A stretch of DNA of 64,000 bases from Diplosphaera chodatii (taxonomy: Eukaryota > Chlorophyta > Trebouxiophyceae > Prasiolales > Stichococcaceae): the NCBI GenBank assembly GCA_032358165.1, contig JAALGY010000049.1, forward strand, positions 62,001 through 126,000, given 5' to 3'. The translations under genes were made by a program, and so were the position numbers. This document shows, one piece after another, positions 1 through 10,281 of this stretch (positions are counted from its first letter, which is position 1; each line of letters opens with the position of its first letter). The notes under the pieces were generated by a model, which searched no databases, was not told the origin of the DNA, and saw only the letters and a program-made list of their open reading frames with translations.

Positions 1-1893
1 CTCTGCATGCGCAGCGCCAGCCCGCACCTGCAGGTCGACCAGGATTCAGTGCTGGGCTTCTCAATGCTGCCACGGTAAAGCATTTGCAGGCAGAGCGTGG
101 CGCACATTTGACCATCAGCTTGTGAGGCGAGGTGAAAGCCTGCCCGAAGCTGTACAGGATCGCAGGAATCTGCCGGTGGACTTCACCAGCATGTGACAAG
201 TGAGGCGCTCACAGGCCATGTCAACCAGGTGCTTTGCAATCCAAGGAACTTTTCTGCGGCCAGTGACAGCTTTGCGGGTGCTTCGGCAGTAGGCACCGGG
301 TCGGCTGTGTGCAGGCTTCTAAGTGATTGCCTATCGTCAGCAAACGAGTGCACACACCTGGCGGATGAGGTCGCGATACAGCGTGGCGGCTTCAGTGGGC
401 GCCGCTGCCAGCAGAGCCGCTGCCTCGTCCCGGGACTTTGACCAGATCGGCGTGTGCACCGCCCCAGGGCTGACCAGGCACACCTCGATGCCCTGCAGCA
501 GCCGCACAGTGCCTGAATCTTGCAGTACAGTCCCAAAGCCGCTGCTGCGGAGACTGATGTGGCAGAGTCACCTGATGAAGGTGATGATATTGCTGGATGA
601 AACGAGTGTCGTTGAAGTATCGACTCATACTTACTGCGGCCCTAGGCCTAGGCACACCTGCCGGCCAGCTCCAGGCGCAGGCAGTCCGACAGCGCCTCCG
701 CCCCGAACTTGCTGCAGGCGTAGGGCGCAAACATGAGCAGCGCCACGGTGCTGCCCTGCGACCCTGCAGCAAGCCTAGCAAGAGTGGCCACCGATACGTG
801 AGTGCAGAGCAGTACTGCTGAAGCAAGCTGCGAGTGGCTGGGTGTCGAAGGCCAGGCAGGATGTTGAAGCAGTATCATACTGGGCTGTCACCATACCAGC
901 GTTGATGATGCATCCGGGGTGGCCAGCACGCAGCAGCGGCAGGAAGCGCTGAGTCACCGATATCATGCCTGCAAGAACAGGGTTTTCAGCGTGTGAGCAG
1001 CGGCAGTAGCAGCAGTGTTTTGCAGGTGCAGGTGACAAGGCTGCTGGGCGGAGCACTACGTGCACCAGCACTGTACCTGAGAGATCGACCTCGATCTGCT
1101 GGCGAAACACGTCCAGCGGCAGATCTCCGCTGGCGCCGTCACGGCACGCCCCGCATTGTTGACCAGCGTGTCGACCTCGGCGCCCGCCACCGCCGAGCCT
1201 ACCTGCTTGCAGGTGCAGCAGGAGCAACATCAGCGGCGTGAAGTGTTGGCAAGTAATGTGTTGGCTTGCTGACACATGCAGGCAGGGTAAAGATGGTGAA
1301 GCGAGGCAGCCCATGCACACGCTGCGTTGCCTCATGAGCGCGTCTGTGCATACCCTCTGGCATTCGAGGCATCACTGCAGCTGTGTGTAGGCTGTGAAAC
1401 ATGCTCGTTCGTGTCGTTCTGGTTCATGCACAGCAGCAACCTGCTGGGCGGCTGCAATGACGCTGTCCTCGTGCATGACATCCAAAATGAGCGGTGTGAT
1501 GTTGCTGTGCGCTGCAACTGCCGTGTCTGCGTCTGCGTGCCACCGCACCCCGGCAAACATGCGCCACCTCTGTGCAATGATGACATCTGCAAATGGCGAC
1601 ATCCAGATGTACCATGCATGCATGCCGAGAGATCCACAAGACCTGCCAGTGCAGCTCATGTTTCATGGGCATGTCAAAAGCATGTGCACCTCAGTTGCGA
1701 GCAGCAGCGCCGTCGCGGCGCCAATGGCTTTGCTGGCGCCCGTGATCACGGCTGTGCACTTCGCAGATGGTGCACCAGTTGGCTCCGCCGCACGCTTGGC
1801 CGTGGCGCCTTGCCTAAGCATCCGCCAGTGCGCGTGTGTCTGATGGCTCCGGCATATGGCATGCTGACTGCTCCAAAGCCTTGCTCGACTCAA
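1..1893 (-). CDS. Short-chain dehydrogenase/reductase, 3' end beyond or near window edge, probable frameshift
   Basis: Classical SDR (NAD(P)H-dependent oxidoreductase) in several exons read from about 1893 down. Seen in order: the nucleotide-binding glycine motif TGASKAIG (about 1730-1760), a beta-3 stretch ending LDVMHEDS (about 1500), NNAG (about 1150-1162), a PLDVFRQQIEVDLSGT segment (about 1080-1125), a central strand ending CIINAG (about 905-925), then YACSK as the YxxxK catalytic pair with a suitably placed Ser (about 700-770), and VSPGAVHTPIW (about 440-480). The architecture resembles the retinol/hydroxybutyrate dehydrogenase-like SDRs. Substrate is unknown. Between NNAG and PLDVF the frame changes by one base within what looks like one exon, so this is either a sequence error or a damaged gene. 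I could not place the last exon or stop; it may lie before position 1. The start at 1893 is only the first in-frame Met upstream of the glycine motif. Confidence 0.7.
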
Positions 1894-2361
1894 GTGTGTC
1901 CTGAATGCCGCAGGACCGATGCTGCGGCAGCGCTGCTGGTCGTTGGGGGCAGTGTCTGGCTGATCAGAGGTGACATCGCAGACTTGAATGCTACTTCAAT
2001 GCTGCTTGCCATTTCAGAATTTTGGGAGTCATGGCGATCGTTAAGCTGTAAACAAAGTGGATGAGTGCACGCTGCGAGGGAACATGATGCTGTCACTGCC
2101 GTGCAATGATCGGGCGCCCATGTGCCAAGGTCCGAGTGATGTTGATGTAAGCGACGAAGGATGTATTGGGTCGCCAGATCATGTGCAAACCGCAAGGTGC
2201 ACTTCGCATTGCACATCTGCAATGTCCTTTGATGATGCAGTCGCAGTACTTGGGCGTCGTAACCATCACTCGATAAACAAGCGATTTGCGATCTGATCGC
2301 GCGCGCCTGCACAGCCACTGCATGCATACTTGCTGCCTGCTCTTCTGCATACACAGCTGCA
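1894..2361. promoter_or_regulatory. Intergenic region between divergent SDR and ChlM genes
   Basis: About 470 bp separate the presumed first exon of the minus-strand dehydrogenase from the ChlM start codon at 2362, so it should hold both promoters. I see no clear TATA box, no conserved exon and no long repeat. Confidence 0.4.
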
Positions 2362-5180
2362 ATGGCCGCCTTTGCCAACGCGGGCAGCCTGCCAACGGCT
2401 GCGTGCCGGTGGCGCCCCAGCCAGCGGCCCCAATGCACTGCATCCCAGAGGTCCCAGAGCCTGCAGTGCCGGGCAGCAGCCAGCAGCGAGTCCGGCGGCA
2501 GCGCGAGCTCAACGGCTAGCCGCCCTACAGCCAGCAGCCAGCGCGGTGGGACGCCCATTGCGCATCAGGCAGCTTTCGCAGCAGCCGGGCTGGCTGGTGC
2601 TGTCGTCGGCGCCTCAGCCGTCTCTGCGCTGTTTTCACCAGGCTCCGCAGGCGCGGCCCAGCAGGCTATTGGTGAGGCCCGGTGGCATGCTGCGCCGGCG
2701 GCAGCTCTGCATGCCCGAGATCGAATGGAGGTTCTGTGGCATCGCACAGTGTGCAGTTGGGGCTTGGTGCTGCACTGCTTCATGGGCACGCAATAGTGCT
2801 GGGTGTGGTCACACACATCAGTACAGCTCAGACTTTGCTGCGCGCTCGATCGCGTCGCATGTTGGCAGCGCAGTATCAAAGTCATCCATCCACCGCTGCC
2901 GGCGCATGCATGGTGATGATCCGATGCCTCTGTCTCATCAGCCCACGTCTGCGGGTATGCACAGGTGACGTGGCAGATTCAGGCAGCCTGCCGCTGGCGC
3001 TCGGCGGCGCCGCAGCCATCGCCGGCCTCGGCGCGGTGCTGGTGAACACCGACCCCGAGAAGCGGTGAGGTTACCGCTGCTCCTTCCTCAGGGGCACCAG
3101 GACTGTCATGTTGAACATTTGAACATGCGACAGGTCCCTCGTTTATGGCTACGCACAGTGTCGATCGATCTTCACGTTGTGATCATGCAAGGCGGTGGCA
3201 GACTGCGCCTGTCAGCATTTTGACTCACAGCACACATTCCGCACCCGCAGGCGGCAGGAGCAGGCAGCAGCCGCCGGCGGGGACGAAATGGAGTCCGTGA
3301 AGTCGTACTTCAATGGCACTGGCTTCGAGCGGTGGAACAAGATCTATGGCGAGACGGATGATGTCAACAAGGTGAGCCAGCTTGACAACAATGTGTTTGC
3401 ATCCACAGCTGACATATGGAGCCGTGATACACGGTGCTGTTGCAGGGCCGGCACTGCCTCGGCAGCACACTCGCAAACACTTGCTGTTGCAGTCATGGCG
3501 GACATCAGCACGCACAGCAGGGCGAGTGAGTTGCTCCTGGACTGATCGGGAGCGCTCCATCGCGCCGCAGGTGCAGCTGGACATCAGGACGGGGCACGCG
3601 CAGACGGTGGACAAAGTGCTGGGGTGGCTGGACGGCGAGGGCGGCGTGGCGGGCACCAGCGTGTGCGACTGCGGCTGCGGGACGGGCTCCCTCGCGGTGC
3701 CGCTCGCTCTCAGGGTGCGCTGTGCGCTTTATGCTGTTGGCATCATGCCGCATGATCCGTCGTCTGTGGGCATGCTCGTGGCAGGCAGATCACCACGAAT
3801 GGTTCAAGGCTGCGAGGGGCAAGCAAATGGGACTGGCTGTGTCGCTGACGTTTTGTTGACTGTGCAGGGCGCGGAGGTGACAGCGTCCGACATCTCGTCG
3901 GCCATGGCGGACGAGGCGCGGCGGCGGTACGAGGCGGCCGTTGCGTCCAGCCCCCAGCAGCGGCCCAAGGTGCCAGCTTCAGCTGCAGCGCTGTTCCTTC
4001 GAGAGCCCATCCGCAGTACATGCCCATGCCGCCGCATGTGCAGCAATGCCCTCCTCATGAACCCCGCCACTGGTGAGCACCTTCTCAACTCTCCAAAGCA
4101 CTGCAGGTGGAGCCGAAGTTTGCGGCGTCCGACCTGGAGAGCCAGGGGGGCTCCTTCCACACCGTGACGTGCCTGGACGTCATGATCCACTACCCGCAGG
4201 TAGGTCCCTGCAATGTGGCTGATGTGCTGGCAGGGAATGCTGCGGCTGCATTTCTAGCTGCCTGCGTTCATGCGGGGCAGCTCAGGAGCACAGTCACATG
4301 TACATTCACAGCGGCTGGACGTCATGCGGAGCTACGCTTTAACGCTGAGCCTCTCTATCTGCGCTCGTGCAGAGCAAGGCGGACGCGATGATCACGCACC
4401 TGGCGGGCCTCGCGGAGAAGCGGCTCATCATCAGCTTCGCGCCGTACACGCTGTACTACTCGGTGCTGAAGCGCATTGGGGAGCTGTTCCCGGGGCCCTC
4501 GAAGGTGCACCGTTTGGTTTTGCTAGTCCTCCCTGGCTGCACCGCGCTGCCAGCGTAGCCGCACCTGCCGCTGTCATGCACGCTTACATGCAGCCGACTG
4601 CACCGCCAGGACTGTCGCGTGCCGCGCTGCGGCGGCCCGCAAGGCTTCATGTCTCCTAACATGTTGAGTTCTGAACCCTAACAGTCGGGTGAACAAAGGC
4701 TTCATTGCGGCTGCAGGCCACGCGTGCGTACCTGCATGCGGAGGCAGATGTAGAGGCAGCGCTGCAGAAGGCCGGCTTTAAGGTGGGCGCCTGACTGCAA
4801 TGGTAGCGGTGAAACTGAAATCAGAGTCCTTGTGCATGGCCAGCAGGGCATGCTGCACCAGGTTGTCTCCCATAGTAGAGAGCCTGCGTAGGGCTTGTAT
4901 CATCACGGGCGCCATAGCAAGCATTTGTGTGCCTTCTGACGCAGGTGACCAAGCGCGAGATGACGGCAACGTCCTTCTACTTCTCGCGCCTGCTGGTGCG
5001 AAGATGCGGGTTGCCCCGTTTCAGGCTTGACTGGCTGTGTGCAACACCTCGCATGCCATTTGCATGCATAGCCTGCATGCGTTGTGCTCTCAAGTGCCTG
5101 CTCTGATGCAGTCTGGTGTTGTGAAGCAGTGCAGCTGAAGCATTTCATACACATGCTTGCAGGAGGCAGACCGGGTGTAG
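2362..5180 (+). CDS. CHLM: Mg-protoporphyrin IX O-methyltransferase, chloroplast
   Basis: SAM-dependent methylation of Mg-protoporphyrin IX to its monomethyl ester, the second committed step of chlorophyll synthesis, in plastid membranes. I reconstruct ten exons: 2362-2671, 2983-3064 (acceptor at 2965 is also in frame), 3251-3371, 3571-3714, 3868-3969, 4107-4199, 4373-4504, 4717-4782, 4945-4995 and 5163-5180. Phases agree throughout, giving about 372 residues. Residues 1-60 are Ala/Ser/Arg-rich, as expected of a transit peptide, followed by two short hydrophobic stretches typical of ChlM. The SAM-binding glycine motif CDCGCGTG lies near residue 203. Then come ASDISSAM, TCLDVMIHYPQ, SFAPYT and the diagnostic C-terminal run TKREMTATSFYFSRLLEA. 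The last exon encodes only six residues; reading past its donor at 4996 would lose the conserved ending. Identification is very secure. Confidence 0.95.
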
Positions 5181-6637
5181 AGATTGCTGACCCGGTCTCT
5201 CCTTGACGGCTGCCAGCTCCGCCGCTCAGCTCAGCAGCTGCTGCGCCGCTATGCAGCGGAATGGCAGTGGCTCAGCGGCACAGCACCGCTGAGTGCAGCT
5301 GAACGGGCCGCTGGGCGCCTCCGTGGCAGCCAGGACAAACGCCGTTCGAGCAGCAGTTACAGTGATGCCTCGGTTCCCACATTGGCTTGCTGGTCTCATA
5401 AAACTTCGGCGTGTTTGTACCAGCGGCTGCACCTGCCGCGCGCATCATCTCTCAGGCTGTGCACATCGTGGTGCAATCAAGGTTACGTTTACCAACTTGG
5501 TAGGCTGTTGGTTATACTTGGGTTTGAAAGGCAGGAAGTCACCACTGAAGACTCATGGTCGACGACATGATGTGTCAACTACTCGTAATGCTGCCCACAC
5601 GAGGCGAGGCCAAGTCCGACAGTCACACAGATGATCAAACCTCGGGATTCCTTACACTGATACCCCGGGCATCTGCTGCGTGTAAACGTCTGACTGTGCA
5701 TGCCTGGGCTTCCAGCAAGGTCACAGTTGCGCAAAAACTGGCCGGCACAGCCTGGAGCACAGCACAGCACGGCCTGGTTCCGACTGAGGCCGTGCTGGGC
5801 GAGTCAGCATGCAGCACCACCACATGTACGCCGACAACGCAACTGACCATGCGCCTGGCTCGCATCCAGCCATTGACTGCGACGGCACGGAGATCTGGTG
5901 GGTGGCAAAAGTTGCGCTTTCTATCGGCAGCCAGCCAGCTGGTTGGGTGTCGGAGGCTTGCCCCAGCACCTGCCCAGCAGTCGCACCGGCCTCTGTTTGG
6001 TGCTGAGGAGGGCACTCGGCAGCTCAGTGAGCGCTACAGGCTGCATCAGAGGAGCAGTGTCATGTGTTCGTCACAGTTTCGTTCGTAAGGTTAACAGACG
6101 ACGGCGTTGCCGTCGGTATCCTGCCCCTGCGCATGCGACTGATCGTCAACAAAGGACTGAAATGCATTCGAGACCTTCAAACGAGCCTCCATGCCGCGGT
6201 TCAGCCATTGTGGCCGGGCTGCACCTGCAGCCTCTGGGTCACACTCCGAAACGCTGGCCGGAAGTGCGGGGTGCAGCCCACGCGCTTTGACATTCGGCAT
6301 GGGGCGACGCCCTGCTGCTGAGCCATCACTTTGCATGACTGGTCTGCAGGGACCCTTCAGTGCACACGCTGCCGCCCCGGCTGAGCAGAATTGGGGTTCC
6401 GTTGCCTGTTGTACCCCCCGTCGTGCAGCGCTCTGCAGCCTGATTTCTGCCACTCGCTGGCTTTGTTATAGGCTGCTGGTGGTTGTACGTTATCGCAGAA
6501 TGCTGTGCTACAGTGTATGGCCGGCAATGGCATCTAGCACAGCCCAAATTAGACCAATGCTGTTGCCGCCTGGTGCTGTTGCGCAAGGCCTGCCGCCCTT
6601 GTCAACTGCTCCAGACCCTGTTGCAATGACAACGCAG
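5181..6637. other. Intergenic region downstream of ChlM
   Basis: About 1.45 kb without a recognisable conserved exon. Open frames here are short and compositionally like the surrounding GC-rich DNA. It should contain the ChlM 3' UTR; a TGTAA, the chlorophyte polyadenylation signal, sits at 5681-5685. It probably also holds the promoter and first coding exon of the next gene, which I could not place. Confidence 0.4.
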
Positions 6638-8919
6638 GCGCACCTACGGCACATGGAAGGGGCATGTGGGACCGGGCACGACCTTCCTGGTCTGGTGAGC
6701 CTTGCTGATGCTGCCTCGTTCTGTGCCGCCAATGTGCAGGTGCTCTGGCATCTGTGAGGTAGCCACAAGGCAGCACCTGAGCGCTGGAACATGCTGCAGT
6801 GCATGATGCTGCAGGGGGGCCTGGTGGACGGTCTGGGCGCTGTGGACGTACCTGCAGCGGGGCCCAGTTCCATTTCAGTCATCTTCGTGGTACGGTCCGG
6901 TGCTGCGGGGTAGGCGCCTGCCACTGGAGCCCTTCTTGAAGGTATTCGGCCCCGCGCTGATCGCCTACATCGAGCTGTACGGCGACCACGCCGAGTTCAG
7001 GTGAGGCGCTTGACAATCCTCCTCACTGTTGCTCATGCATGAGTCATGATCCAGCCCAATGACAGCTCAGTCGGAGGCTGCCTTGGCGGTAATACATTTG
7101 CTTGTACAGAACCGTGCATCAGCGCCACAATGTATCCAGTCGCGCTGCACCAGCTGACAGGCAGAGAACAGCAGCGTTGCACAACAGCTCACAGGCAGAA
7201 GCAGCAGAGCATAGGAAGCGCTGCAGTCAAGGTACATGGCCAGCAAGCTGCACCCGGCCTGGTGTGCAGGACGCTCATCTGCGGGCCGGGCCCGCAGCGG
7301 GGCCGCTTCGCGATGACGCACATGAACAACTGGCAGCACGCGTCCGTGTACCCGGGCTTCCTGCTGGCGGGCGCCCTGGACTGGGTGGCGATGGTCGTGC
7401 CCCTGCCGCCGGGCATGCAGCAGGTGAGGCGCTGTGAGGCGCTGCGTATGGGCTCAGAGAGCTCAGTGAACAGCGGGACCGATGCGGGCGGTCAGTGCGC
7501 AGCACTTCGACTGCGCCGCTGCACCAAAGGACACCCTGCAGTGGGGCCCGACTGGGCTTCTGTGTGCCCTAGCTGTGATTGAGCTGGTCAGCCCGTCTGC
7601 TGCAGGCGGCGCTTGCATTCGCCTTCTTCATCGAGGGCTTCCTCATGGCCAATCACAAGAAGCACGAGCCGCTGGACCAGACCGTGCACTCGCTGCTGGT
7701 GCGCGTCTTGCCTTCAACAGCATATTCTGTCAGCAAGCCTTTCTTACAGTCTCTGCTACAGCTGCGCGCTGCCGCTAAGGCAGCCTTGGCGCTTGCACCC
7801 AGTTCGGCTGCCTCCAGTTTGCCACATCAAGCCGACGAGCACGGCGCTTGTGGCAGTGGCACAGTGCACCTACAGTCATGCGCTGCTATGCTGGCATGGC
7901 AGCATGTCCCGCAGCTGGACTGTGATGGGCCCCAGCATTGCGGCTCGGCAGCCGTCTGTGCAGGAAGATGATCTGTGCCTTCGCAGGTGCTTGCCATCTA
8001 TGGCACCGCGGCGTCGATCGCCGCGGAGCTGTGGCGGCCCCGCAGCGTGCTGCCGGCCCTCGGGCGAGGCTTCTGCACCCTGCTGCAGGGCGCCTGGCTG
8101 GTGCAGATCGCCCGCATCATGTGGGGCGGTGAGCTTACTGCGGATTGCTACTTGCTGATCCCCACTTGATCAAAGGCAAGGGCTCTTGCATGTTGGCCAG
8201 CTTGAGAAGGACTTACACACTGGTTGGTCTAACATGAAAGAATTGTTTGCTGCCTGACAGAGGACCCGCGGTGGGCGCTGGACTATTCGGGCAGCGGCAT
8301 GATGCCGCCGGTGTACTTCGTGTGGATCGCCGTCACTGCCGCCGCCTGCATCTGCGCCTGTGCGCTGCCCAGCGCACACCAGACTGATGCGATCTGCACG
8401 GTCGCATGCATGCACATCTGAGCGCTTGCTGCCTTGGCATGATATGCCATCATGCGTATGCTGCTGTGTGACGCTCAGCACACAGCCGCCACCTGATCGA
8501 CACAGTAAGCCAGCAGTATCAGTTACTTGTAAACATGCATGCCTGCCGCTGCAGGCTACGTGGTGCTGTACATGGCAGCGCAACGCCTGGGCCGCAGCCG
8601 GTACAGCCTGCTGCCAGTGTCGCAGGTGGCTGACGGGGCCGGTGATGCACAGCCAGACCCTGCTTTCAGCGAGGACAAGGCAGTGGGCAAGGCGGCAGCC
8701 AGCCCTGCAGCAAGTGCAGCCGCCGACATCTGCAATGAAGATGGCGTGCTCAGCAGGGAGGCATCAAAGCTGCTGGCGGCAGCGGAGTGCGGGGCTGGCT
8801 CCAGGGGGGCCTCCTTCACTGCCGGCCTGCGGCAGCAGGGCAGCATGCACATGCGGTCGGATTCTGCGAACGATGACAGCAATCTGGTGAGATTGTTTTG
8901 GTGTAGGTATGTGCTGTAG
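6638..8919 (+). CDS. TMEM45/DUF716 family multipass membrane protein (5' exon not located)
   Basis: Member of the TMEM45/DUF716 family of six- to seven-helix membrane proteins, whose biochemical function is poorly known. Exons seen: about 6638-6720, a possible 19-bp microexon at 6738-6756, 6879-7000, 7270-7423, 7606-7698, 7987-8128, 8261-8359 and 8555-8919. Phases agree from 6879 onward. Family signatures appear in order: WKGHVGPGT (the family's GH-x-LPG start), YIELYGD, HMNNWQHASVYPGF, FFIEGFLMANHKKHEPLDQ with its His-rich signature, ALGRGF followed by LLQGAWLVQIARIMW, and a hydrophobic segment before LYMAAQRLGR. The cytosolic tail is Ser/Ala/Asp-rich. The tail could end at the stop at 8917-8919 or splice at 8887 into a later exon. 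The family call is strong; the start is missing. Confidence 0.82.
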
Positions 8920-10281
8920 GTCTGGGATGCCCTCTTGCTGTTGCAGCGCCAATCATGGGATGCAGCCTGCCATGTTGCCTGCAGCTCTGACAGCACTTCT
9001 ACTGATAGCAGCATTCTACTTCCTACAGCTCTGACAGCACTTCTACATTCCGCTGCTGGAGTCCACGGTCATGCCTGGGGTGCAAACGAAGTGCGCTGAC
9101 ACAGGTGGCAGTCCTCACCGCTGCAGGGCAGCCCAGCGGGCAGCGACCACGGCAGCCCGCGCGCTGGCCAGGGCGGCCACTTCGGGATCCCGCCGTCCTC
9201 CATTGCCAGCCAGCAGGACTGGTGATGGTGATGGTGGCGGCTCAAAGCCAGGCGCCTGGCGGCACACCATCAGCGGCGGCGGAGCTGCAGCAAAGGAACT
9301 CGTCGACATGATGCACTTCGCAGCGACGGCATTTGGCACCTGCAGCTGATGGCAGGTGCGTGGCAGCAGCTCCTGGTGTCAGGCCATGGGTCCGGACAAA
9401 CAGCAAGGCATGGTCAGCAGACCGCTGGTAGGATGTGTCAAGCCGCAGGGGCCTGTGGTTGACAGGGGCCTGTTTGAGAGTTTTGGGAGATGGCGGCGGG
9501 GGTAGCGAAGGATCAAAGAGCGGTGTCTGGGTATTGCTTGCTCCCGACCGCACCATCCGCCGCCATCTGTGCGCTTTGATGGTCAGCAAACATCATTTTG
9601 CATGCCGTTGGCATATCTAGGATGTCTAGGATTCTACGTACGTGTGCAGGGTAGAACTGATTTTGTACTCATCGCCCCATCAGACCTCAGTGCAATTTGT
9701 GTGCTGACGATGCTGCAGCTTCAGGCTTCCAAATGTCCTATGTAGGGACGCATGTTACGTGCATTGGTGTTCAACAGTAGATGCTTAGTCACATTGCAAG
9801 GGTTTCTGCAGACTGTGCCATATGTATGCTGGGGTTGTGTGTGTCTTGTCCTGTAAATAGTGTACGGACTCCAACATCGACACCAGTTCTGCAGCAGACA
9901 AGCGTGTCGCATAGCCTGCTCACTTGTACAGGGCATGTATTGCTGATTGCTGCAGCACTGCCAGAATAAGCCATTGCCGAAGATAGACCCGCAGCTACAC
10001 TTTCGCTGGGCTAGTGCATCTGCCAGGGACATTCGGCTTGCCATCTCGAATGGTTTGTCAGAGGGAGGCCGCGCAAACTTCTTACTTCTTGAGTTTCTTA
10101 TAGGCCCTTCACATGCTCGCGTGTACATTGTGATACACACAGCACAGCCAATCCTGCACCTCGCACACAAACTCTGCTGCGCAGGCCATGAACCGTGATA
10201 AATGCTGCGCCATGCCAGGAGCCGTCAAGACACACGTTGCAGCCCGGGCAGGGCCGCATCAGTGCCGCCGCCCAGACAGCA
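8920..10281. other. Convergent intergenic region
   Basis: About 1.36 kb between the 3' ends of the DUF716 gene (plus) and phytochelatin synthase (minus). It has no conserved exon that I can recognise. A TGTAA at 9852-9856 is a candidate poly(A) signal for the plus gene. The part from 9600 to 10150 is more AT-rich than the flanking exons, as expected of untranslated or spacer DNA. Confidence 0.4.
8983..9046. repeat. 20-bp direct repeat, two copies
   Basis: The 20-mer beginning agctctgacag occurs at 8983-9002 and 9027-9046, a 44-bp spacing. Both copies follow a CAG or ACAG that could act as a 3' splice site, so the duplication offers two equivalent acceptors just after the last clear DUF716 exon. 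Confidence 0.75.

Noticed and set aside
9721..10170. 149-codon minus-strand open frame
   Set aside because: Cys/Arg/Ser-rich with no conserved motif and inside a convergent 3' flank.
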